Counted from the stretch's first letter, positions 29,034-38,429 are shown. The stretch: 51,630 nucleotides of DNA from Acidobacteriota bacterium (GCA_019242475.1 JAFAVK010000075.1:1-51630); one strand, 5' to 3'. Numbers and translations: made by a program. Notes: generated by a model not told the origin, from the letters alone.

Positions 29034-30071
29034 TCACTTCCTCAGTCCCCGCGCCTGCGCGCCGAGTTCCTGCATCGACTCGGCGCGGCCGATGCCGATG
29101 AGCATGTCGCCGGCGCGAATCTGCGTGTCGCCCGAGGGGTTGAAGATCATCTCGCCGCCCGCACGGCGGATGGCGGCGACGACGATGTCGAGCTGCGAGC
29201 GGATGTTGGTCTCCTTCAGCTTGCGCCCTTCGAGCGGCGACCCTCCGGCGACCTCGACCTCTTCGAACGCGAGGTCTAAAGTCTCGGCCGTGATCGAGTC
29301 CATGAAGTCGGCGACCGCGGGCTTCAGAAGCGCCTGCGCCATGCGGTGGCTGCCGATGATGGTCGGCGCGATGACGCGGTTCGCGCCCGCGCGCACCAGC
29401 TTCGGCTCGGCCGACTCCTCGACCGCCCGCGCCACGATGCGCAAGCCGGCGTTGAGCCCGCGGGCCGTCAAGACGATGTAGAGGTTCCCGGCGTCGTCGG
29501 GCAGGCACGCGGCCAGCCCCGTCGCGCGCTCGACGCCGGCCTCCTTCAAAGTCTCGTCGAGCGTGGCGTCGCGGATGAGGAGCAGCGTGTCGGGGATTTG
29601 GAGCTGCGCGGCGAGCGCGGCGTTGCTCTCGACGACGACGAAGGGGGCGCCCGCGCGCTGCATCTCCCGGACGATGCGGCGGCCGACGCGCCCCGCGCCG
29701 CAGATGATGTAGTGACCGTTCAATTTGCTAATCTCGCGCTGGCGCCGTCGCGCGCCGTAGGCTGCCAGGATTTCGGAGCGGACGAGCGACTGGACGGCCG
29801 TCGAGAGCAGGTAGCCGGCCGTGCCCACGCCCAAGACCATGAAGAAGATCGAGAAGTTGCGCCCGGCCGGCGAGAGCGGCAGCGGCGGGCCGTAGCCGAC
29901 GGTCGTCACCGTCATCACCGTCATGTAGAGGCTGTCGGCGAGCGACCAGCCCTCGATCAGCATGAAACCGGCGGTGCCGAAGGCCACCACGCCCGCGAGC
30001 GCGGCCAGCGAGTAGTAGAGGCTCGCGCGCGGCCTGAGCCTCTTCCTCAGTTCTCCTGCTGGGGGCGGCAT
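29034..30071 (-). CDS. Two-helix potassium channel with RCK (TrkA-N/TrkA-C) domains
   Basis: A 345-residue MthK-like channel. Residues 19-40 and about 73-95 are the two transmembrane helices; between them lies the selectivity filter TTVGYG (about 56-61). A Rossmann RCK-N domain follows (GHYIICGAGRVGRRIV, nucleotide loop about 125-130), then an RCK-C domain (about 260-340, SPLEGRKLKETNIR...LIGIGRAESMQEL). Such channels gate K+ flux at the inner membrane in response to nucleotide or Ca2+ bound to the RCK ring. It is the first gene of the operon that continues into waaF. The ATG (30071-30069) diverges from the PBP gene. Confidence 0.9.
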   Translation of the reverse strand: MPPPAGELRKRLRPRASLYYSLAALAGVVAFGTAGFMLIEGWSLADSLYMTVMTVTTVGYGPPLPLSPAGRNFSIFFMVLGVGTAGYLLSTAVQSLVRSEILAAYGARRRQREISKLNGHYIICGAGRVGRRIVREMQRAGAPFVVVESNAALAAQLQIPDTLLLIRDATLDETLKEAGVERATGLAACLPDDAGNLYIVLTARGLNAGLRIVARAVEESAEPKLVRAGANRVIAPTIIGSHRMAQALLKPAVADFMDSITAETLDLAFEEVEVAGGSPLEGRKLKETNIRSQLDIVVAAIRRAGGEMIFNPSGDTQIRAGDMLIGIGRAESMQELGAQARGLRK

Positions 30072-30113
30072 CGAACCGTGTGCCTCCGCGGCGGCATCTA
30101 AACCCTGGTCTCA

Positions 30114-30134
30114 AGCTAACGCGCCACGTTAGCT
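30114..30134. other. Small inverted repeat in the channel/PBP divergent gap
   Basis: Arms agctaacg (30114-30121) and cgttagct (30127-30134) flank a 5-nt loop. It is a possible operator for either divergent gene. The same gap holds a lone actgcctattgcc (30162-30174), which resembles the GTAGGCA heptamer repeats found at 33.7 and 36.2 kb, and a direct repeat atttactatt (30181-30190, 30202-30211). Confidence 0.35.
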
Positions 30135-30218
30135 AAAGGCATGGAGGCTGTCAAACGAGTACTGCCTATTGCCAAAAGCGATTTACTATTGGCGGCTTAG
30201 CATTTACTATTCAAACCG

Positions 30219-32984
30219 ATGGCTCTGCGTCATCCGCCGAAAGATGTCGTCCCGCCGCCCGCGCCCGCTCGTCGGCGCGCGCCGCGCGTCGTGAGGTTCG
30301 AGGAGCCGCCCGAGGGCTTCTGGCACCGCTGGCGGCGCCGCCTCGTCCGCCCCGCGACGGTCATCCCGGCCGCCGTCATCACCCTCCTCATCGTCGGCGT
30401 CCTCGGCTACTACTACACGGTCTTCTCCGAGCGCATCGACAAGCTTCTGCGCGGCGAGGTCTTCACGCGCAGCGCCGGCATCTACGCCGCGCCGAAGCAG
30501 GTACGCGCGGGCGAGGGGCTCTCGGTCGAAGACCTCGTCGGCCGGCTCAAGCGCGCCGGCTACGTCGAGCGCACGCTCCAGGCCGACGACGCGCGCGGCC
30601 GCTTCGGCGTGGACGGGACGAACGTCGAGATCGAGCCGAGCAAGGATTCGAAGATCGACGGCAAGGCGCAGTTCCCTCACGTCCGCGTGCAGTTCGGCAA
30701 GGGCGGGAAGACGGTCGCCGCCATCAACGACCTCGACGCCGGGGGCGCCAAGATACAGGGCGCGTGGCTGGAGCCCGAACTGATCAGCGCCGTCGCCGGG
30801 CCGCAGCGCGAGCGGCGGCGCGTGGTCGGCTACGGCGACCTGCCCGACGTGCTGGTCAAGGCCATCATCACGACCGAAGACCGAGACTTCTTCAACCACT
30901 ACGGCGTCAACTTCCGCGGCATCCTGCGCGCCGCCATCCGCCACTACGACGCCGACCCGAACTCCTTCCTCTCGCGCCAGGGCGGCTCCTCCATCACGCA
31001 GCAGCTCGTCAAGAACCTCTTCCTCTCGCCCGAGGGCTCCATCAAGCGCAAGGCGTCCGAGGCGTACATGTCGATCATCCTGGAGACGCGCCTCTCGAAG
31101 CAGGAGATCTTCGCGCTCTACTGCAACGAGATTTATCTCGGGCAGCGCGCGGGCTTCTCCATCAAGGGCGTGGGCGAGGCGAGCGAGGCGTACTTCAACA
31201 AGGACGTGACGACGCTCACGCTGCCCGAGGCGGCGCTGCTCGCGGGGATGATTCGCAGCCCGAACCGCTACAACCCGTACAAGTACCCGGACGTGGCCTT
31301 CGAGCGGCGCAACCAGGTCTTGAAGTCGATGATCGAGGCCGGCGCCATCTCGGAGGTCGAGGCCGCGCGGGCGATGGCGTCCGAGGTCAAGCTCGCGCCC
31401 GCCAAGGGGCGCATCGACGCGTCCGAGGCGCCCTACTTCGTGGACTACGCGCAGAACCAGCTCGGCGACCTCATCGCCGACACGTCGGCCGCCGAGCGCC
31501 TGCGCATCTACACGACCATCGACATGGACTTGCAGCGCGCGGCCTACGCGGCGCTCGTCAAGCAGCTCGCCGCGCTCGACAAGGTGCAGGCCCGGCGCTT
31601 TCCCGCGGGGACGCTCCAGGCGGCGCTCGTGGCGATGAAGGCCGACACGGGCGAGATCGTGGCGATGGTCGGCGGGCGCGACTACGAGAAGAGCCAGCTC
31701 AACCGCGCGACCGACGCGATGCGCCAGCCCGGCTCGGTCTTCAAGCCGTTCGTCTACGCCACCGCCATCAACACGGCCTACGACCCGGTGCCGCGCCTCA
31801 TCACCGCCGCCACCACTTACAAGGACGAGGCGACGACCTTCACTTCGGGCGGGCAGTCCTACTCGCCCGGCAACTTCGGCGACACCTTCTCGAACAAGGA
31901 CGTGACCGTGCGCGACGCGCTGACGCACAGCCTCAACGTCGTCACCGTCAAGATCGCCGACGAGGTCGGCATCGGCCGCGTGATGGCGCTGGCGACGAAG
32001 GCGGGGCTGCCGAAGCCGAAGGCGAACTACCTCGCGCACGCGCTCGGCACCAACGAGGCGACGCCGCTGCAAGTCGCCTCGGCCTACACCGCGTTCGCGC
32101 AGTTGGGGGCGCGCGTGACGCCGGTCGGCATCAGCCGCGTGACGACGGGGTCGGGCGCGACCATCGCCGCGCCGCAGGGGCAGAAGAACGACGTGATGCG
32201 CCCGCAGGTCGCGTACATCATGGACTCCCTGATGAAGGACGTGGTGAACCGCGGCACGGCGGCGAAGGTGCGCGCGCGCGGCTTCCGCGCCAACGTCGCG
32301 GGCAAGACCGGCACGTCGCGCGACGGCTGGTTCGCGGGCTTCACGCCGAACCTCGTCTGCGTCGTCTACGTCGGCTTCGACGACGGGTCGGATTTGGGGA
32401 TGACGGGCGCCGACTCGGCCCTGCCCATCTGGACGGACTTCATGACGGCGGCGCTCGCGGCGCACCCCGAGTGGGGCGGCGACTGGCAGGAGCCGCCCGA
32501 CATCGAGCACGTCGAGATCGACCCGCACACGGGCCTGCTCCCCGGCCCCGACGCGACCGAGAAGCGCTCAGAGCTTTTCATCAAGGGCAGCGCGCCCAAG
32601 GCCGAGAGCAACGAGCCGGACGAGTCGGCCACGCCCGAAGAGCCTCTGCCGCCGGACGTGAACTTGCCCATGCCGAACGCCACGCCCGGCCCCGTCTACG
32701 TGCCGCCCTACCCGGAAGCGACCCCGACGCCTTCGCGCCGCGAACGCCCGGGACTAATCGGCCGCGGCGAGGGCGAGGAGCCGGACGGGACGCGCCTGAC
32801 GGGTTACGTCACGCTCGACATAGACCCGACGACGGGGCTCATCGCCGCCCCGACCTGCCCCGTCATACGCACGCAGACCTTCCGCATCGGCACCGAGCCG
32901 CACAAGCGTTGCGGCCCGCAGTACCACCAGAACCAGACCATCATCCCCAGCGAGACGCGCCCGCGCCGCGCCACGCCCCCCTGA
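30219..32984 (+). CDS. Class A penicillin-binding protein (bifunctional peptidoglycan synthase)
   Basis: A 921-residue inner-membrane protein that polymerises and crosslinks peptidoglycan. Order: cytoplasmic Pro/Arg-rich N-terminus, one transmembrane helix (about 46-68), a UB2H-like segment (APKQVRAGEGLSVEDLVGRLKRAGY), GT51 glycosyltransferase with TTEDRDFFNHYGVN (catalytic Glu, about 219) and RQGGSSITQQLVKNLF, then transpeptidase with SxxK GSVFKPF (about 504), SLN (about 571) and KTGTS (about 697). The last 170 residues are Pro/Thr/Glu-rich with a short conserved-looking end (GYVTLDIDPTTGLIAAPTCP) containing Cys. The domain order fits the PBP1b/PBP1a group. No Shine-Dalgarno is visible before the ATG. 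Confidence 0.93.
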   Translation: MALRHPPKDVVPPPAPARRRAPRVVRFEEPPEGFWHRWRRRLVRPATVIPAAVITLLIVGVLGYYYTVFSERIDKLLRGEVFTRSAGIYAAPKQVRAGEGLSVEDLVGRLKRAGYVERTLQADDARGRFGVDGTNVEIEPSKDSKIDGKAQFPHVRVQFGKGGKTVAAINDLDAGGAKIQGAWLEPELISAVAGPQRERRRVVGYGDLPDVLVKAIITTEDRDFFNHYGVNFRGILRAAIRHYDADPNSFLSRQGGSSITQQLVKNLFLSPEGSIKRKASEAYMSIILETRLSKQEIFALYCNEIYLGQRAGFSIKGVGEASEAYFNKDVTTLTLPEAALLAGMIRSPNRYNPYKYPDVAFERRNQVLKSMIEAGAISEVEAARAMASEVKLAPAKGRIDASEAPYFVDYAQNQLGDLIADTSAAERLRIYTTIDMDLQRAAYAALVKQLAALDKVQARRFPAGTLQAALVAMKADTGEIVAMVGGRDYEKSQLNRATDAMRQPGSVFKPFVYATAINTAYDPVPRLITAATTYKDEATTFTSGGQSYSPGNFGDTFSNKDVTVRDALTHSLNVVTVKIADEVGIGRVMALATKAGLPKPKANYLAHALGTNEATPLQVASAYTAFAQLGARVTPVGISRVTTGSGATIAAPQGQKNDVMRPQVAYIMDSLMKDVVNRGTAAKVRARGFRANVAGKTGTSRDGWFAGFTPNLVCVVYVGFDDGSDLGMTGADSALPIWTDFMTAALAAHPEWGGDWQEPPDIEHVEIDPHTGLLPGPDATEKRSELFIKGSAPKAESNEPDESATPEEPLPPDVNLPMPNATPGPVYVPPYPEATPTPSRRERPGLIGRGEGEEPDGTRLTGYVTLDIDPTTGLIAAPTCPVIRTQTFRIGTEPHKRCGPQYHQNQTIIPSETRPRRATPP

Positions 32985-33032
32985 CGACTCGCGGCCGTAA
33001 ATCCGCCTAAGAGCACCTTTTCCACGCGCGCG

Positions 33033-33316
33033 CACGTTATGCGCGGCCGCGGGAATAGCGTTTCCATGCGCGGGAACGCCATGCGCAGGCGTGGGAACGC
33101 TATTCCCGCCCGTGGGAACGCCATTCCCGCGCCTGGAAACGCCATTCCGGCCCGTGGGAACGCCATTCCCACGCGCGGGAATGGCATTCCCACACGAGGG
33201 AACGCCATTCCCACGCCTGCGCATAACGTTCCCACGCGCGGGAATGCCATTCCCACGGCTGCGCATGTTCCTCGCACGTATGGAATTGATGCTTACGCGA
33301 CTGGAAATTCTATGTC
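33033..33316. repeat. Array 2: palindromes with a 21-bp period and the same core as array 1
   Basis: Cores of form AAYGSYRTT start at 33054, 33075, 33096, 33117, 33138, 33159, 33180, 33201 and 33243, in an exact 21-bp register. Degenerate units keep the register at about 33033, 33222, 33264, 33285 and 33306. The flank here is mostly ggg/ccc (gggaacgccattccc), and the unit at 33159 is extended to cgtgggaa/ttcccacg. The array starts about 50 bp after the PBP stop and decays into the 3' end of the IscU-like gene, overlapping its stop codon region. Confidence 0.92.
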
Positions 33317-33672
33317 CGGAGGAGCGTGAGCGATTCTTGCAGCGTCTCGTAGGCGAGCGCGGCGGCGTGCTGCTTGCGCGGGGGCAGGCCGCCGGCCGCC
33401 TCGGCTATCTCGGCGCGTGTGAGGCGGGCGGCCTCGTCCAAAGTCATCCCCTCCAACATCCACGCGAGCGCGGAGCCGCAGGCGAGCGTCGGCGGGCAGC
33501 CGTAGGCGAGGAAGCGCGCGGCCTCTATCCGACGCCCGCGCACGCGCAAGGCGAGCCGCAGGCGGTCGCCGCAGACGGGGTTCGACTGCTCGACTTCGGC
33601 GTCCGCGCCTTCGAGCGTGCCGGCGTTGCGCGGGTTGGCGAGGTGCTCTTTGAAAGTGTCGGAGTAGGCCAC
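33310..33672 (-). CDS. IscU/NifU-like Fe-S scaffold lacking the third cysteine
   Basis: A GTG at 33672-33670 gives the family start (V/M)AYSDTFKEHLANPRNAG and 120 residues. An upstream ATG at 33744 would add residues translated from the heptamer repeat and is rejected. IscU proteins assemble Fe-S clusters on three Cys and an Asp. Here NPVCGD (Cys34, Asp36) and YGCPPTLACGSALA (Cys59, extra Cys65) are present. The position equivalent to the third Cys (the HC pair in LPPxKxHC) reads HA (His102-Ala103). It may be a cluster-transfer or sulfur-binding variant, or use Cys65. Its partner desulfurase lies 68 bp upstream. There is no Shine-Dalgarno. Confidence 0.78.
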   Translation of the reverse strand: MAYSDTFKEHLANPRNAGTLEGADAEVEQSNPVCGDRLRLALRVRGRRIEAARFLAYGCPPTLACGSALAWMLEGMTLDEAARLTRAEIAEAAGGLPPRKQHAAALAYETLQESLTLLRT

Positions 33673-33681
33673 GGACAATAT

Positions 33682-33785
<104 letters not shown>

Positions 33786-35164
33786 TTGATAGAGCGGCGA
33801 GAGGCGGCGCAGGTTCTCGACGGCGCGCGGCAGGACTTCGAGGACGTAGTCGATCTCCTCCTCGGTCGTGTCCTTGCCGAGGCTGAAGCGGATGGAGCCG
33901 CGCGCCAGCTCGTCGTCGCGACCCAGAGCGCGGATGACCGGCGAGGGTTCGAGCGAGCCCGAGGAGCAGGCCGAGCCGGTCGAGACGGCGACGCCCTGCA
34001 TGTCGAGGTTGATGAGCAGCCCCTCGCCCTCGATGAAGCGGAAAGAGATGTTCGAGACGCCGGGCAGGCGCCGCGCGCGGTCGCCGTTGTAGACGATGTC
34101 CGCGACGCGCGACTCGACGCCCGTCTCGAACCGCTCGCGCAGGGAGCGGATGCGTCGTGTGCGCTCTTCAAGCTCGACCCTCGTGAGCCGCGCCGCCTCG
34201 CCGAAGGCGACGATCAAAGGCACGGACTCCGTCCCGCCGCGGCGCTCGCGCTCCTGGTGGCCGCCGATGTTCTGCGGCGCGAGCCGCACGCCGCGGCGGA
34301 CGTAGAGCGCGCCGACGCCCTTCGGCGCGTAGAGCTTGTGCGCCGACAGCGAGAGCAGGTCGCAGCCCAGCTCGTCCACGTCCACGCGCATCCCCGCGGC
34401 GGCCTGCACGGCGTCCGTGTGGAGCCGCAGGTGCTTCTGCCCCGCCTCGCGCAGCTCGCGGACGAGCGCGGCGATCTCCGCGACGGGCTGGACGGTGCCG
34501 ACCTCGTTGTTGGCGAGCATGACGGTGACGAGCACCGTGTCGGGACGTAAAGCCGCGCGCACGTCCTCGACGCGGACGACGCCGTCGCCGTAGACGGGCA
34601 GGCGCGTCACCTCCCAGTCGCGGCGCTCGAGGGCTTCGCAGATGCCGCGGACGGAGGAGTGCTCGATTGCAGTGGTGATGACGTGGCGGCCCTGGTCTGC
34701 GGCCTGTTCGCAGTGGCCGCGGACGGCGAGGTTGTTGGCCTCCGTCCCGCCGGAGGTGAAGACGATTTCGTTCGGGCGCGCGCCGACGAGCCCGGCCACC
34801 TCGCGCCGCGCACGGTCAACGGCCGCGCGCGCCTCCTGCCCGTAGAAGTGGACGCTCGAAGGGTTGCCGAACTTCGCGGTCAGGAAGGGGAGCAACGCCT
34901 CGACGACCCGCGGGTCAACCGGCGTCGTCGCGCTGTGGTCAAGGTAAACTCGGCGCATAAATGCTCAAAAATAATGATAAACCCTCGAAGGCGTTCCCCG
35001 CATCAAAAGCGGCGGTAAGCTCTCCCGCTTGGCCTTTCGAGTCGAACGTTACGCCCGGAGTCTATGTCGCCCAAAGTTGGAGCGTCAAGGCGGTTGGACG
35101 CGGCGGCTCGCTGTTGTAAGCTCATGAGGCCCGCGTCCGTCCCCCGAACTCAGGAGAAGAATCG

Positions 35165-36211
35165 ATGAAGACCAGCAGACGTTTTTCGACCGCCGCCCTC
35201 GCCCTCGCGGTGACTTTCGCGGCCCTCTCGGCCGCACTGTTGTTGACGCCGCACGCCTCGGCGCAGCAGTACGGCGCGATTGAGCGCGGCTACCGCACGG
35301 GCTACTCCGACGGCTACCAGTCGGGCTGGGGCGACCAGTTGAAAGGCGCCCACGCCGACCACCAGTCGAAGGCCGACTACCAGAGCGCCGACCGCGCCTA
35401 CATCGCCGCCTACGGCGCCCTCGAAGAGTACCGAGACGGCTACCAGCAGGGCTACGAGGTCGGCTACGCGGCGGGCTACGCGCGGCAGGGCTTCAACTCC
35501 GAGCTGCCCGCGGGCGGCGTCTCGCGCCGCGGCGCGAGCCCGCGCGAGTCGGCGGAGAACGGAACCGGGCGCGGCGGGAGAACCGACGACGGCCAGGAGA
35601 GCGAGAGCGTTTCGCGGGGCGGCGCCGCCGCCGGCACCGGCAGCGTTGACCCCGTCCGCGAAAGCGGCACGGGCGGCCCGTCCGCGGTGCCTTCGAACGT
35701 CGTGCTGACGGTCGAGCTGTCGAACCGCCTCTCGACCGACGTGAGCCAGAAGGGCGACCACTTCGAGGCGCGCGTCGTCGAGCCGCAGGAGTTCGCGGGC
35801 GCGGTCGTCGCGGGCCACCTCGCGGACGTGCAGCGCCCGGGCAAGTCCAGGGGGCGCGCGCTCCTCCAGCTCAACTTCGAGCAGATACGTCTGAACGGCG
35901 CGGGCGACTGGCAGGAGTTCAGCGCGCTGGTCACAGAGGTCTTACAGCCCGAGCCGACCGGCGTCGGCGACGTGGACGCGGAGGGCGGCGTGCGCGGGCG
36001 CGACACGACCAAAGATGACGTGGTGAAGGTCGGCGGGGCGTCGGCCGTCGGCGCGATCATCGGGGCGATTGCGGGCGGCGGCAAGGGCGCGGCCATCGGC
36101 GCCGTCATCGGCGGCGGCGCGGCCACCGGCGGCGTCATGACCCAGCGCGGCAAAGACATCCGCCTCGAAGCCGGCCAGCAACTCCGCATCCGCACGTCGG
36201 GGAGGAGATGA
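35165..36211 (+). CDS. Secreted Tyr/Gly-repeat protein with glycine-zipper C-terminus
   Basis: A 348-residue protein; the ATG is preceded by AGGAGAAGA. Signal peptide about 1-33 (ending HASAQQ). The first mature part is a run of YxxGYxxGY units (IERGYRTGYSDGYQSGWGD, EEYRDGYQQGYEVGYAAGYA), a motif common in exported acidobacterial proteins. A low-complexity Ser/Gly/Arg linker follows (about 120-175), then a beta-rich domain (about 178-265) with LTVELSNRLSTDVSQKGDHFEARV. A glycine-zipper segment closes it (ASAVGAIIGAIAGGGKGAAIGAVIGGGAATGG, about 297-328), which could insert into a membrane. No enzyme motif. Function unknown. Confidence 0.75.
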   Translation: MKTSRRFSTAALALAVTFAALSAALLLTPHASAQQYGAIERGYRTGYSDGYQSGWGDQLKGAHADHQSKADYQSADRAYIAAYGALEEYRDGYQQGYEVGYAAGYARQGFNSELPAGGVSRRGASPRESAENGTGRGGRTDDGQESESVSRGGAAAGTGSVDPVRESGTGGPSAVPSNVVLTVELSNRLSTDVSQKGDHFEARVVEPQEFAGAVVAGHLADVQRPGKSRGRALLQLNFEQIRLNGAGDWQEFSALVTEVLQPEPTGVGDVDAEGGVRGRDTTKDDVVKVGGASAVGAIIGAIAGGGKGAAIGAVIGGGAATGGVMTQRGKDIRLEAGQQLRIRTSGRR

Positions 36212-36213
36212 AG

Positions 36214-36285
<72 letters not shown>

Positions 36286-36286
36286 T

Positions 36287-37075
36287 ATGATTGTCACCTT
36301 ACTTACCGACTTCGGGACGGCAGACTATTTTGTCGGCGCGTTGAAAGGGGCGGTGCTGGCAGCGAACCCTTCGGCGCGCGTCGTTGACATCACGCACGAG
36401 GTGCCGCCGTTCGACGTGGAGGCAGGGGCGTTCACGCTGCGCGCGGCCTTCGAGACTTTTCCCGAAGGCACGGTGCACGTCGGGGTGGTTGACCCGGGCG
36501 TCGGGTCGGCGCGGCGCGCGATTGCGGTCGAGGGGCACGGCCACACCTTCGTCGGGCCGGACAACGGACTGTTCGGCCACGTCTACGAGCGCGCGGCGCC
36601 GTTCCGCGTCTTCCAGCTCACCAACGCGAACTTTTTCAGAAGGGAAGTAAGTCCGACCTTCCACGGGCGCGACATCTTCGCGCCGGTCGCGGGCGCGCTC
36701 GCGCGCGGCGTGCGCGCCGAGGAGTTGGGGCCGGAGGTCTTCGACTTCGTGCGCCTGCCGTCGGCGGCGGTCGAGAGGGTCGGGGACGGGACGCTCGTCG
36801 GAACAGTCATCCACGTTGACCGCTTCGGCAACCTCGTCACGAACTTCGCCCGGGAAGACCTGGACGAAGAGTCGTTCGCGCGCGGCGCGCGGCTCCGCGT
36901 CGAGGGGCGCGAGGTGCGGCGCTTCCGGCGCTTCTTCGCCGAGGACTTCGAAGGCGCGGGCGAGCCGTTCGCGGTCTGGGGCAGCGCGGGCCTGTTGGAA
37001 GTCGCCGTCTTCCGCGACTCGGCCGCGCGCCTGCTCGGCGCGAAGCGCGGGGATAAGGTCGAAGTCAACTTGTAA
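36287..37075 (+). CDS. SAM hydrolase / SAM hydroxide adenosyltransferase (DUF62)
   Basis: A 262-residue protein of the fluorinase/chlorinase superfamily. Ordinary bacterial members use water to split SAM into adenosine and methionine. Seen: N-terminal IVTLLTDFGTADYFVGALKG, VVDPGVGS, FVGPDNGLFG and FHGRDIFAPVAG (Asp/His/Arg active-site region), then the C-terminal domain starting GTVIHVDRFGNLVTNF. These match the DUF62 group rather than the halogenases, which carry an extra loop I do not see. The ATG at 36287 has no Shine-Dalgarno, since the palindrome ends 1 bp before it. Physiological role is unclear. Confidence 0.88.
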   Translation: MIVTLLTDFGTADYFVGALKGAVLAANPSARVVDITHEVPPFDVEAGAFTLRAAFETFPEGTVHVGVVDPGVGSARRAIAVEGHGHTFVGPDNGLFGHVYERAAPFRVFQLTNANFFRREVSPTFHGRDIFAPVAGALARGVRAEELGPEVFDFVRLPSAAVERVGDGTLVGTVIHVDRFGNLVTNFAREDLDEESFARGARLRVEGREVRRFRRFFAEDFEGAGEPFAVWGSAGLLEVAVFRDSAARLLGAKRGDKVEVNL

Positions 37076-37130
37076 GTCTGCGCGCCTCTTTGCTATTTTC
37101 AAATCAATTCAAGTCTTAAGGACAAAGCAG

Positions 37131-38276
37131 ATGGACAAAGCAGAGAGCAAGCCCGCCGCCAAGACCGGCGCGGGGCTTGAGGGCGTGGTCGCGGCCGAGT
37201 CGGCCATCGGCGACGTGGACGGCGTCAACGGCGTCCTCATCTACCAGGGGTTGAACATCCACGACCTCGCCGAGCACTCGACCTTCGAGGAGACGGTCTA
37301 CCTGCTCTGGCACGGGCGCCTGCCGAAGCGCGACGAGCTGGACGCGCTCAAGCAAGAGCTTTCGGCGAACCTGCGGCTGCCCGAAGAGGTGATCGAGCTG
37401 ATGCGCCGGTTTCCGGCGAAGGCCGAGCCGATGGACGCGTTGCGGACGGCCGTCTCGGCTCTCGGCTTCTATGACCCGGGCGGGCGCGACCTCTCGCGCG
37501 AGGGCGCGCTCCGCACCGCGGCGCGCCTGACGGCGCAACTCCCCGTGGTCGTCGCCGCGTTCGGGCGGCTGCGCGATGGGCAGGAGCCAGTCGAGTCACG
37601 CGCGGACTTCAACATCGCCACGAACTTCCTCTACATGCTCAAGGGCGAGGAGCCCGAGGAGCGCGAGGCGCGCATCTTCGACCAGTGCCTCATCCTCCAC
37701 GCCGACCACGAGCTGAACGCCTCGACCTTCACGAGCCGCGTCATCGCGGGCACGCTCGCCGACATGTACGGCGCAGTGACGGGGGCGATTGCGGCGCTCT
37801 CGGGGCCGCTGCACGGCGGGGCGAACACGAACGTGATGAAGATGCTGCTTGAGATCGGCGAGCCGGCGCGCGCCGACGAGTGGCTGGCGGAGGCTTTGGC
37901 GAGCAAGAAGAAGATCATGGGCTTCGGCCACCGCGTCTACAAGACGGAAGACCCGCGCTCGGTCTGGCTGCGCCGCTTCTCGCGCGAGCTGGCCGAGGCG
38001 AAGGGCGAGACGCGCTGGATCGAAATCCTCGAACGCCTCCGCGAGCTGATGTTCGCGGAGAAGAAGCTCTACCCGAACGTCGATTACTACTCGGGCTCGG
38101 CCTACTACCTGATGGGCATCCCGCTCGACCTCTTCACGCCGATCTTCGCCGTCAGCCGCATCTCGGGCTGGACGGGGCACGTGCTCGAACAGTACGCCAA
38201 CAACCGCCTGATTCGGCCCCGCGCCGAGTACATCGGCCCGCGCGATGTTAAGTACGTGCCGATTGACGAGAGGTAA
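37131..38276 (+). CDS. gltA: Citrate synthase (or 2-methylcitrate synthase)
   Basis: A 381-residue enzyme that condenses acetyl-CoA with oxaloacetate. The ATG at 37131 has AAGGA 8 nt upstream. Seen: an N-terminal segment (LEGVVAAESAIGDVDGVNGVLIYQG), HADHELNAST (first catalytic-region His, about 190), GPLHGGAN (about 226), GFGHRVYK (about 266) and the C-terminal Arg-rich IRPRAEYIGP. It is the short, hexamer-type/Gram-positive-like form without the N-terminal extension of the E. coli enzyme. The same fold includes 2-methylcitrate synthase; no prp genes are near, so citrate synthase is favoured. Stands alone. Confidence 0.92.
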   Translation: MDKAESKPAAKTGAGLEGVVAAESAIGDVDGVNGVLIYQGLNIHDLAEHSTFEETVYLLWHGRLPKRDELDALKQELSANLRLPEEVIELMRRFPAKAEPMDALRTAVSALGFYDPGGRDLSREGALRTAARLTAQLPVVVAAFGRLRDGQEPVESRADFNIATNFLYMLKGEEPEEREARIFDQCLILHADHELNASTFTSRVIAGTLADMYGAVTGAIAALSGPLHGGANTNVMKMLLEIGEPARADEWLAEALASKKKIMGFGHRVYKTEDPRSVWLRRFSRELAEAKGETRWIEILERLRELMFAEKKLYPNVDYYSGSAYYLMGIPLDLFTPIFAVSRISGWTGHVLEQYANNRLIRPRAEYIGPRDVKYVPIDER

Positions 38277-38281
38277 CGTGC

Positions 38282-38322
38282 GCGCCCTTTTATCTCAACC
38301 TTGAAGGTGAAGTGAAGGGCGC
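38282..38322 (+). terminator. Terminator-like hairpin after citrate synthase
   Basis: Arms gcgccctt (38282-38289) and aagggcgc (38315-38322) lie 6 bp after the stop. The left arm runs into a tttta stretch. It is immediately followed by the large CACAGAG inverted repeat. Confidence 0.45.
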
Positions 38323-38412
38323 TTCACCACAGAGACACAGAGGGCACGGAGAATGCACAGAGAGTTGAATGTCTCTGTGCCCCCTCCGTGCCCTCTGTGT
38401 CTCTGTGGTGAA
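38323..38412. repeat. Long near-perfect inverted repeat of CACAGAG-type units
   Basis: Arms 38323-38351 and 38384-38412 are perfect over 29 bp. After a 3x3 mismatch the stem continues with 38355-38363/38372-38380 (9 bp), around an 8-nt loop (38364-38371). The units are variants of cacagag. It lies between convergent genes (citrate synthase plus, CPBP protease minus). I recall cacagagacacagag-type repeats as recurrent in several bacterial phyla, but this cannot be checked here. Confidence 0.88.
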
Positions 38413-38429
38413 TGAATCCCTCGCAACGC

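Noticed and set aside
30207..32528. 773-residue minus-strand frame opposite the PBP gene
   Set aside because: Low-complexity Arg/Val/Asp composition typical of the antisense of GC-rich genes, and the plus strand codes a complete class A PBP.
32754..33329. Proteins with RGNAIP/RGNGVP repeats over array 2
   Set aside because: Same reason as array 1: by-product of the period, overlapping the PBP and the IscU-like gene.
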